A model generated the notes under the pieces. That model did no database searches. It was not told the origin of the DNA and saw only the letters and a program-made list of their open reading frames with translations. From Vreelandella aquamarina (GTDB lineage: Bacteria; Pseudomonadota; Gammaproteobacteria; Pseudomonadales; Halomonadaceae), in NCBI RefSeq assembly GCF_900110265.1, contig NZ_FODB01000003.1:31803-95802 (forward strand): DNA of 64,000 bases, written 5' to 3'. This document shows positions 38,110-44,874 of the stretch, one piece after another. Within the stretch, counting starts at the first letter, position 1. The number at the start of each line of letters is the position of its first letter. Position numbers and translations under genes: made by a program.

Positions 38110-39102
38110 TTACGGCTCGTTAAACGAGATCAAGTCATAAATGGACGCCGTGCCGATAGCTTGTTCCAAGCGATCTCTTGCCTCGTAAAGTGACGCTTGA
38201 TATTCACCTTGAGTCGGCTGCTCACCCAACATGATGCGTTGACCTTGACCAAGGGGATCAACAGGCTGGTTATTGACTCTCACTTCGTAATGCAGGTTGG
38301 GGCCCGTGGCGACCCCGGAGGAACCTACCTCTCCGAGCGACTCTCCCGCATTGACTAAATCCCCAACCACTAGCTGTGGGGAGAATCGGCTAAGGTGTGT
38401 GTAGCGACTAATGGCCCCTGTGTCGTGCTCCACCTCGATCACCTGCCCATATCCCCCTTGGCGACCCATAAAGAATACGCGCCCAGGTGCGGTGGCAATG
38501 ACCGGCGTTCCTGTCGGCGCAGCCAAGTCAATTCCATTATGAGGACGCATCCCTCCATACACAGGATGTCGCCGATTCCCAAAGCGAGACGTTAAGCGGG
38601 CACTAAGCACGGGCAACCGCAACGTGCCTAGCAGGGTGTCGCTTTTGAAAAGAGCTACGTCCCCCTTTTGGGTGACCGGCCATATGACCTCCAAGGGCTC
38701 TGCCTGATCAGGCAGAGCGGCATAACTGAGGCGTGGTGGCCCAACACGGGCGCCGTCCTGGCGTCGATCTTCCTCCCACACTAATTGAATACGTTCACTG
38801 CCAGAAAACTCCAGCGGCGCTGCGATAAACTCGCTGAGCAGTGTTTCCAGTTTAGTGGCGAAACGCGTTGGGACACCTTCTGCTGCCAAGGCCTCGTAGA
38901 GGGTGGTATCAATGACGACATCACGCCCAAAGGTTAGGGTATCAACGCTATCGAGCGGTAATGTGCCTTCTTGCTCGCTAGCCGCCTGTAACTTGACAGG
39001 GCTAAGTTCAGACGGAGGCAATGACAGATGCGTTTGCCAATTGGCTTCGGCTAGCAAGGGGTAAAAGCCCACCAAGCCTAGTAACCACCAGCGCTGCATC
39101 AC
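38110..39102 (-). CDS. Secreted M23-family peptidase-like protein with altered active site
   Basis: M23/LytM domains cleave peptidoglycan peptides. The 330-aa protein has a signal peptide (WWLLGLVGFYPLLAEA). The C-terminal LytM domain (about residues 185-290) has HNGIDLA (zinc His and Asp) and YTHLSRF (catalytic His). The usual GPHLHYE is here GPNLHYE, so the first His of HxH is Asn. The second, zinc-binding His is kept. It may be an inactive or regulatory paralogue. Its ATG overlaps the stop of the DsbA-like gene, so they form a two-gene unit. Confidence 0.87.
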   Translation of the reverse strand: MMQRWWLLGLVGFYPLLAEANWQTHLSLPPSELSPVKLQAASEQEGTLPLDSVDTLTFGRDVVIDTTLYEALAAEGVPTRFATKLETLLSEFIAAPLEFSGSERIQLVWEEDRRQDGARVGPPRLSYAALPDQAEPLEVIWPVTQKGDVALFKSDTLLGTLRLPVLSARLTSRFGNRRHPVYGGMRPHNGIDLAAPTGTPVIATAPGRVFFMGRQGGYGQVIEVEHDTGAISRYTHLSRFSPQLVVGDLVNAGESLGEVGSSGVATGPNLHYEVRVNNQPVDPLGQGQRIMLGEQPTQGEYQASLYEARDRLEQAIGTASIYDLISFNEP

Positions 39103-39776
39103 TGGCCATCCTCTTCCCCAGAGATCTCCGCTACTTCACTCTCGACGGCATCAATCAGCTCTTGCATACCAAAGGGGTCTAAAGGCTCGCCATTGACAAA
39201 AAAGGTAGGTGTTTGGCGAATCTGATTGGCTCTGACATCCGCCATGTCTTGGTCAATCACCGCCTGCACCTCAGCAGAAGTCAGTTGCTCTTCGGCAGCC
39301 GCTAAATCAAGGCCTCCTTGGCTCGCGATATCGAGGATAGCGGATTCATCAAAACTGCCATGTGAAGCCCATTGATCCTGGCGAGCCAGCAGCCTCTCCA
39401 GTACCGGTTCAAAGACGCCCTGACGACGAGCAACTTCTAATACCCGAATGGCCTTGTCCGATACGTCGCCGTGGAAAGGAGTGTAGCGCACGATGAGCCG
39501 CACTTTTTCTGGGTAGGTTTCCAGAATACTTTTTGTCAGGGGATAGAAAGCACGGCAGGCTTCGCAAGCCGGATCGAAGAATTCCACAATCGTCACCGGC
39601 GCGTCTTCTCGTCCCAAGAAGGGGGAGTGTGAACGCACCAAGGAGTCCTCGGCCTGGACACCGCTCTCTTTTGCTGCCTGAGCTTGCATGTCTAAGAGGG
39701 CAGGCTTCGATACGGCGACGATCGCAGCGGTCAGCATTAACGTACCGGCCAATATAAAAGACGCTTTTTTGAACAT
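39099..39776 (-). CDS. DsbA-family periplasmic thiol-disulfide oxidoreductase
   Basis: The 225-aa protein has a signal peptide (SFILAGTLMLTAAIVAVSKP). A thioredoxin fold follows, with active site FFDPACEACRAFYPL (CEAC, about residue 71) and the cis-proline segment TPTFFVNGEPL. It resembles DsbA/BdbD-like proteins that oxidise or isomerise cysteines. It precedes the M23 protein with a 4-bp overlap. A role in protecting envelope thiols from metals is an inference from the surrounding cargo. Confidence 0.85.
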   Translation of the reverse strand: MFKKASFILAGTLMLTAAIVAVSKPALLDMQAQAAKESGVQAEDSLVRSHSPFLGREDAPVTIVEFFDPACEACRAFYPLTKSILETYPEKVRLIVRYTPFHGDVSDKAIRVLEVARRQGVFEPVLERLLARQDQWASHGSFDESAILDIASQGGLDLAAAEEQLTSAEVQAVIDQDMADVRANQIRQTPTFFVNGEPLDPFGMQELIDAVESEVAEISGEEDGQ

Positions 39777-39889
39777 GTTTCTCTCTCTGTCTCAACGATG
39801 GGGTGGAAAAGTAGGGTTGAAAAATAAGCCAATCGCTATGGGAGTAAGCTGCTCGCTATCTACCTGAGCTGGGAGCCGGCCTCGGTCTG

Positions 39890-40804
39890 TCACTCATGCC
39901 CATATAGATTGGCATTTTGATGCGCGTGGTCACTATGCTCAAACTCTAGGCTGGAATGAGCAATACTGAAGCGCATTTTAAGCTGCTCCTTGATCTCTGC
40001 TTTGACGGATTCAAGCTGCTGCCAGCCGGTTTCTGTCAGAACCACGTGGCAGTCAAGGGCTGCCATGTTTTCCTGCATCTGCCATAGATGCACATGGTGA
40101 ATATCCTGGACTCCCTCGATATCTCGTACGGTCTCAACGACTGCCTGCCCGTCAATGTCCGGGGGAGATCCCAGCATTAGCGTACGGATAGGGCCGCCAA
40201 TTTCAGAGAAGGCTAGGTAAAGAATATATAGCGCAATCCCTATCGTGATCGCGGGGTCTACCCAGCGCATGTCGTACAGTAAAATAAGCGAACCACCGAT
40301 AATCACGGCGATGGAGGCAAACGCATCCGATAAGTTATGCAGAAAAAGGGCGCGGATATTGACACTCTCTTTTTGCATTGACCACGTGAGCATGGCGGTA
40401 AGGGCATCGACGACGAGCGCGACGCCACCAATAATCACGATCGTCCATCCCTCTATCTCAGGGGGATCGACCATCCGCATAGCGCCTTCGTAAATCAGGT
40501 AGACACCGACAATAATGAGGGTGGTGTAATTGATGAGTGCTGCCACTATCTCGATGCGGCCATAGCCAAAGGTCATATGCACATCGGCAGGCCGTCTGGC
40601 GATTTTACGAGCAGCAAAGGCAATGACTAATGCTGCCAAGTCAGAAAAGTTATGTAACGCATCAGCGATCAGCGATAGGCTCCCCGCCATAATGCCACCG
40701 ACGATTTGAGCGATGGTTAAGAGCCCATTGGCCCAAATGGAGATGCTGACGCGCCGGTCGCCAGAGGCAGGATCAATGTGGGGATGATCATGATGATGTC
40801 CCAT
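39890..40804 (-). CDS. Cation diffusion facilitator metal exporter (CzcD/ZitB type)
   Basis: CDF proteins export Zn, Cd or Co by proton antiport. The 304-aa protein has six membrane segments, TM2 with LIADALHNFSDLAALV (the HxxxD metal site) and TM5 with NLSDAFASIAVIIGG. A C-terminal cytoplasmic metal-binding domain ends with a His-rich tail (HSSLEFEHSDHAHQNANLYGHE without the last residues being essential). The N-terminus also carries a His cluster (GHHHDHPH). Its promoter copies the cadA operator, so it is probably controlled by the CadR-like regulator. Confidence 0.93.
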   Translation of the reverse strand: MGHHHDHPHIDPASGDRRVSISIWANGLLTIAQIVGGIMAGSLSLIADALHNFSDLAALVIAFAARKIARRPADVHMTFGYGRIEIVAALINYTTLIIVGVYLIYEGAMRMVDPPEIEGWTIVIIGGVALVVDALTAMLTWSMQKESVNIRALFLHNLSDAFASIAVIIGGSLILLYDMRWVDPAITIGIALYILYLAFSEIGGPIRTLMLGSPPDIDGQAVVETVRDIEGVQDIHHVHLWQMQENMAALDCHVVLTETGWQQLESVKAEIKEQLKMRFSIAHSSLEFEHSDHAHQNANLYGHE

Positions 40805-40837
40805 CTGTTACCCTCTCTCGAATTATCTGTTCTTGGT

Positions 40838-40868
40838 ACTATAAAACCTCTAGCAACTAAAGCTTCAA
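40838..40868 (-). promoter_or_regulatory. CadR-type operator/promoter of the CDF exporter gene
   Basis: On the minus strand, -35 TTGAAG (40863-40868) and -10 TATAGT (40838-40843) are 19 bp apart. The shared core GnTnTAGTTGC-type word matches the cadA site (TTGAAGCTnTAGTTGC in both). The -10 lies 34 bp before the start codon, exactly as at cadA. Confidence 0.75.
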
Positions 40869-41008
40869 CCCTTGAGCATTGTCTATTTGCACCCCTGGAT
40901 TGGGAAGAGCGTCCCTTGCTCCCAAGCAAGTCATGGCGTGCTGGGCCGAAGTGATCATGTTTTAGGTACGGAGCTCAATCCACTTCAACCGGTAACGTCC
41001 AATCCACC

Positions 41009-41929
41009 ATGAGTAGATTCATTTATTTTGTCGAGGCGCACCTTGTCTGGTTTGTGATGTTCGTCGCGGGGGTAGGCTTACTCTTTCCGGCCACCGGAAT
41101 AATACTTGAGTTCGCGATTGGGCCATTACTGGCATTACTGATGTTGATCATCAGCCTCACATTCGATGCGCATGCAGTGCGCATCGTGTTCCGTAAGCCG
41201 TCACGGCAGTTGTTGGCATTGGGGCTGGTCTATGGGCCGATGTCGATTGCCGGGTGGCTAACGGGCCGTCTATTTTTTGGAAGCGGCCCGCTGGCTGCTG
41301 GCCAAACCTTGCTCGGCACTCTGCCGACGGATGTGTCCTCTCCTCTTTTGGTACTGATGGCGAAAGGCAATGTGGCGCTTGCCGCTGTTTTCAACGCAGT
41401 CAACACTGCGTTATGTCCGTTTATTGTTCCCTTCCTGTTTTTATGGCTCACTGGCCTCCAGTTAGACGTACCGCTGGGCTCAATTATTCTTGAATTAACA
41501 CTGATTGTGCTTGTTCCTACCGTGATTGGGGTCAGCTTGCGGACAAAGTTCTCGACTTTCTTTGCACGGCATGATTCAGCGTATGCAGGGATAGGGTCAA
41601 TTTTGTATCTGCTGATCCTACTCGCTGTGGTCGGGCCGAATGCCGCCACGATCATTGGCTATGGTGGGTATGCGTTTGTGATTGCGGGGGCGGCCCTGTG
41701 CCTCAATTTGATTGGGTACCTGGTAGGTATGTCCTCACGGTTACTCACTTCTGATCGCAAAGAGGTGATTACCTATCTTTTCACGGTCAGTAAAAAGGAA
41801 TTCAGCATCGCCGCAGCGTTTGTCGCTGTTTCCGGCTTGCCATCAGAGATCGCGATTCCAGCCGCTTTTTTTGCCGTGATTCAAATGATCACTTCGCCCA
41901 TCGCAGCGAAGATCCTCGCCCGCCACTGA
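41009..41929 (+). CDS. Bile acid:sodium symporter (BASS)-family membrane transporter
   Basis: The 306-aa protein has about nine to ten hydrophobic segments and looks like a BASS/arsenite-permease-superfamily transporter. Recognisable features are the N-terminal half with LPTDVSSPLLVLMAKGNVAL and the second half with TVSKKEFSIAAAFVAVSGLP, corresponding to the two discontinuous helices of the fold. The substrate cannot be told from sequence. It is divergent from the CDF exporter and is the only cargo gene besides cadR on the plus strand. Confidence 0.75.
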   Translation: MSRFIYFVEAHLVWFVMFVAGVGLLFPATGIILEFAIGPLLALLMLIISLTFDAHAVRIVFRKPSRQLLALGLVYGPMSIAGWLTGRLFFGSGPLAAGQTLLGTLPTDVSSPLLVLMAKGNVALAAVFNAVNTALCPFIVPFLFLWLTGLQLDVPLGSIILELTLIVLVPTVIGVSLRTKFSTFFARHDSAYAGIGSILYLLILLAVVGPNAATIIGYGGYAFVIAGAALCLNLIGYLVGMSSRLLTSDRKEVITYLFTVSKKEFSIAAAFVAVSGLPSEIAIPAAFFAVIQMITSPIAAKILARH

Positions 41930-41957
41930 AGGGATGGCCGTATCGGCTCTTCGTCAG

Positions 41958-41994
41958 AAGAGCAACCTGCACACGGGGTGTACAGGTTGCTCTT
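41958..41994. terminator. Strong inverted repeat between convergent transposon genes
   Basis: Perfect 12-bp arms AAGAGCAACCTG and CAGGTTGCTCTT enclose a 13-base loop, which itself can pair (CAC/GTG). It lies between the convergent BASS transporter and TnsE-like genes. There is no good T-run on either side, so it may terminate through a long hairpin or have another role. Confidence 0.5.
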
Positions 41995-42039
41995 AGCGAC
42001 AAAACAGACACCGCTACTCATAAAGGTGGCAAATAGTAC

Positions 42040-43809
42040 CTATGCTAAGTCACTGCGACCAATACTGACCTTGCTAAAAGCATTTAACACAGAGGCTTCG
42101 CAGGGTATCTGTTCCTTTTTGGATTTAGGGTGCTTGAACGTATCGGCGAATCCTGGGCAGTGACCAACTAGTTTTTGGACAACACCTTCTACGTGCCGCA
42201 CGTTAGACAGCACTTGGCGTAACCACTGCTCGAAGCTGCCTTGGTGGCTCAGCGTGAAGACTAAACCTTTATAGGAAGGAGGCTTGGATGCCTCCTCGCT
42301 ACCGCCAGCTCTGGGTTTTGGAGGGCGTCGTTGGATCTCCATGAGATAGAGCGTTTGATCTAACACATGCACCCGAACGACGAGCACCCCGCGAGGTACC
42401 TTGGTCTGAGTATCAATGTAAACCCAATTAGCGACTGACGTTTCCACCTCCTCGTCTATTTCGAAAGGTTCGAGGCTGATCAACCGAGGGTCGGGGGAAG
42501 TGCTAAAGCCGTCTTCAAAGGTAAACCAGCTAACGCCACGAATCGTTTCGGGATAGGCCGATTGCAAATAGAGAAGCGCATTCCACATATCACGTAGAAA
42601 GCCCTGTGATTCCAGTGTAATAGGAGCATGAATAGAGGCCTGTCCGACCCCTTTTCCTGATCCATGCGGCTCCCCAGTGGAGAAAATAGTTTCGTCACCC
42701 GGAACGGGGACGCCTCGTGTATCGGGCACATTTTTTCGAGTATATCGTTTATCCAAGACGGCGCGAGGCTTACCTAAAATAACGAATTCGTCCTCAGGAA
42801 GGTCTAGCCAAGAAGAGCCATGGTCGGGCTCTTCATCATCCGTCAGGTCAATGACATCGGAGATGTCTTGAAGCTGATGATAGGGAAATTGAGTGGGAGC
42901 ATCATCGCCATCGGTGGCTGGTACTGTCGTTGACTTCTCTCTTTCGCGGTGGATCGTGGCACCATCGGGCTGCGTACAGCCTAATATCTGCAAGCCTAGG
43001 AATGTGTTGCCACCATCAATTGGAACGCCAGAAACAGAGATTTCCCCGCTGCCTTGAAACCATGGGGTGGCTTTTAAAAGCATCTCATCTGGCGTGGAGC
43101 TGGTTTCAAATTGTGAATATATATATTTTGCAGCGCGCTTGGCATACGGATCGTACAACATATGCGCGAGCAAAATGGCATCGTGTTTATGAACATGATA
43201 GGTAAATTTGACAGGCCACGTACCTGGGGATGCAGGCGCATCAAGCGGTCGATAAAGACGTTTTTTGACTTCTTCCCAAGGGTAAGTGGCGAGCACTCGC
43301 TTGATTTCAGAAGATCGGCCGTAAACGCGAATAAAAAATTCTGTGCAAGGGATGAGCAAGTGTTTGCCATCTGGAAGGTCAAATTCAATCAGGTATGTTT
43401 TGTGCTGATTTTTCTGGGGTAAGTAGTTCGAGTCATGAAAAGCGGTATAGAGGCTTCGTCCTGATTGTCGTAAATCATCTAAGGTGACAATTCGCCAGCC
43501 GCCTGGAGAAAAAGAAACGGAGAATTTTCTTTCCTCGTAGGCAATACGCGAGCTACTCACGCCCTTTTCCCATACTGACCCTATTCTCAATAGCCCAAGA
43601 TGCGTTAAGACAGTCTCACGTCTCATCACGCCTCCTAAGTTATTTTCATGGTCGATGGTTCTTAAGAAGATATGGATTTTAGGGACGCTTCGTAAGCGAT
43701 TGTTCTTAAATATAGGCCCGTACCACCAAACGACCAAGCGCTCTGCCTCGTTTTTTAGGGTGCCATCATGGAAGCTAAAGGTTCTGGATTGTTTAAGAGA
43801 AACGGTCAC
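42040..43809 (-). CDS. TnsE-like protein at the transposon right end (candidate alternative target selector)
   Basis: This is a large protein (589 aa) with no obvious enzyme motif. By eye it follows Tn7 TnsE (538 aa) in order: a start with ERLVVWWYGP (TnsE EWRIFVWFNP); KHLLIPCTEFFIRVYGRSSE (TnsE RYHIPQLELARSLFLINSYF); GSGEISVSGVPIDGGNTFLG (TnsE MQGWKLHVKGRSSNEDKDYL); FSTGEPHGSG (VSTDEPHLGG); and a late HPKSK (HPKGL). The middle is acidic (VIDLTDDEEPDHG). TnsE comparisons are from memory, without alignment. The gene starts 80 bp inside the right end and is AT-richer than the host genes. No frameshift is seen. Confidence 0.5.
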   Translation of the reverse strand: MTVSLKQSRTFSFHDGTLKNEAERLVVWWYGPIFKNNRLRSVPKIHIFLRTIDHENNLGGVMRRETVLTHLGLLRIGSVWEKGVSSSRIAYEERKFSVSFSPGGWRIVTLDDLRQSGRSLYTAFHDSNYLPQKNQHKTYLIEFDLPDGKHLLIPCTEFFIRVYGRSSEIKRVLATYPWEEVKKRLYRPLDAPASPGTWPVKFTYHVHKHDAILLAHMLYDPYAKRAAKYIYSQFETSSTPDEMLLKATPWFQGSGEISVSGVPIDGGNTFLGLQILGCTQPDGATIHREREKSTTVPATDGDDAPTQFPYHQLQDISDVIDLTDDEEPDHGSSWLDLPEDEFVILGKPRAVLDKRYTRKNVPDTRGVPVPGDETIFSTGEPHGSGKGVGQASIHAPITLESQGFLRDMWNALLYLQSAYPETIRGVSWFTFEDGFSTSPDPRLISLEPFEIDEEVETSVANWVYIDTQTKVPRGVLVVRVHVLDQTLYLMEIQRRPPKPRAGGSEEASKPPSYKGLVFTLSHQGSFEQWLRQVLSNVRHVEGVVQKLVGHCPGFADTFKHPKSKKEQIPCEASVLNAFSKVSIGRSDLA

Positions 43810-43844
43810 AAAGGCGCACTCTATGTAAACTCAACATAGAGATT

Positions 43845-43889
43845 GTCGCAGCAATTATTGTTTAGTCGCAACAATTGTTGGAAATGACA
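43845..43889. repeat. Transposon right end with TnsB-type binding repeats
   Basis: Inverted copies of the left-end word occur at 43865-43877 (reads CAATTGTTGCGAC on the minus strand) and 43845-43857 (TAATTGCTGCGAC). The terminus is GGAAATGACA. A weaker third copy may lie at 43813-43825, next to the TnsE-like start. The right end thus has fewer clear sites than the left end, the opposite of Tn7, where the right end has four. Confidence 0.82.
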
Positions 43890-43894
43890 CCAGT
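43890..43894. repeat. Target site duplication CCAGT, right copy
   Basis: CCAGT immediately follows the transposon right terminus and matches 25056-25060. Confidence 0.9.
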
Positions 43895-44051
43895 ACACGT
43901 GATCCGTACTTTTAGTGCGCTCAGCGAAGATGGGCTGGTGTTTCGCGACCGCCATCATGTCTCAATCCCCAACCTTGAAGCGCTGGCCACGGAAGGGGAA
44001 TTTGATGACTGCTACCTTACCGATAATATCAGGCCGTTATTTGACGAGTGA
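43890..44051 (+). pseudogene. CRP/FNR-family regulator remnant, right part
   Basis: In frame with the left fragment, this part reads PVHVIRTFSALSEDGLVFRD and RHHVSIPNLEALATEGEFDD, ending LFDE-stop at 44051. It is the recognition helix and wing of a CRP/FNR C-terminal domain. Joined across one CCAGT it gives LADILGLSPVHVIRTFSAL. It ends 9 bp before the convergent nrdJb stop. The upstream promoter and sensor domain are lost, so it is presumably silent. Confidence 0.82.
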
Positions 44052-44060
44052 TGCCAGCGG

Positions 44061-44816
44061 CTAGCCGCACTTTGACCAGCCGCACCCGGCATAACAGGTT
44101 GGACAGCCATCCATCATGATCAAATCACCCCGACACTCAGGGCACGTGCCTACCGTAGCGGGGCCACCGCTTGCTTCACCAGAAGACGATGCGCCGGCAG
44201 AGTCTTCAGCCGCCGGAGGCTCCTCCGGCTGCCAGGCATGTCCATGCTGCATGCGGTGCGCATAGCGTGCAACCAGCGTCTCCACCGGCACTTGGTGGCC
44301 GTCCTGATCCAGAAAGCCACGCCGATAGAGAATCTGCTGAATCGACCAAGCAATCGCCGCCACTTCAGAATCGTGAAACATGGGCTTATTCCAGCGATTC
44401 ATGCCACAGCGCACCAACCCCTTATCCCAGGCCACCTTGCGAAGATCCGCCACGGCCTGCGTGACATAGCCGCCCCGCGCCGCTAGCGACAGGCTACGCA
44501 TCGTGGCAGTGATCCACTGGTGCTCGCTGGAGAGCTGGCCCGAGGGAAAGAAGAACTCCACCGGACGCTCAATCACCACACGCTGGCCGCCAATCACGCC
44601 TTCCACTGGCATAAACGAGACCAGCAAGTAGACCTTCTTGCGCCCTTCAGCCCCCACATAAGAGATTTTTTCAGACACTGCTTCCAGTGTGCCTTCCGGG
44701 CGCGATGGAATGCGGACCGTTAATGGGTCTTCATCTGGTAGCTCCGGTGCAGGCGCGGGCTGCCCTTGTTGCTTAATACGGTAACCGACAATTTTCGACG
44801 TAATTTCAACCGCCAT
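44061..44816 (-). CDS. nrdJb: Adenosylcobalamin-dependent ribonucleotide reductase, small/C-terminal polypeptide NrdJb
   Basis: The split class II ribonucleotide reductase of Pseudomonas and relatives has its C-terminal part on a separate chain. The 251-aa protein begins MAVEITSKIVGYRIKQQ and ends with a cysteine cluster (CPECRGDLIMMDGCPTC, then CGWSKCG). This cluster supplies the redox-active cysteines that re-reduce the active site and a zinc-ribbon-like fold. It lies 58 bp downstream of nrdJa, on the same strand. Confidence 0.92.
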   Translation of the reverse strand: MAVEITSKIVGYRIKQQGQPAPAPELPDEDPLTVRIPSRPEGTLEAVSEKISYVGAEGRKKVYLLVSFMPVEGVIGGQRVVIERPVEFFFPSGQLSSEHQWITATMRSLSLAARGGYVTQAVADLRKVAWDKGLVRCGMNRWNKPMFHDSEVAAIAWSIQQILYRRGFLDQDGHQVPVETLVARYAHRMQHGHAWQPEEPPAAEDSAGASSSGEASGGPATVGTCPECRGDLIMMDGCPTCYAGCGWSKCG

Positions 44817-44874
44817 AACGTTCTCCCCAGTTCTTTAGACAGCTCATCAAGCTAAGCCTTGCTTGCGCTTACGA

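Larger units (their letters stand above)
25061..43889. mobile_element. Tn7-like transposon (Tn6022-related module) with metal-resistance cargo, 18,829 bp
   Basis: The left end TGTCATTTTCAGCAATTAG and the inverted right end TGTCATTTCCAACAATTGT continue to TGCGAC and match at 21 of 25 positions. CCAGT flanks both ends. Removing the element and one CCAGT restores a continuous CRP/FNR reading frame, which proves the boundaries. The core is tnsA-tnsB-tnsC-tniQ/tnsD-tnsF-like at the left end, plus a TnsE-like gene at the right end. The zinc-ribbon/inactive-recombinase gene points to the Tn6022 branch. Cargo is metal transport and envelope genes. All core genes look intact, so the element may still be active. 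Confidence 0.93.

Noticed and set aside
43813..43825. Third TnsB-type site at the transposon right end
   Set aside because: It matches the consensus at only about two thirds of positions. It is mentioned with the right end but not called.
31195..43889. Defence system, CRISPR array or Cas genes as Tn7 cargo
   Set aside because: No repeats with regular spacing, and no Cas, restriction, toxin-antitoxin or abortive-infection genes were seen. The cargo is metal and envelope genes.
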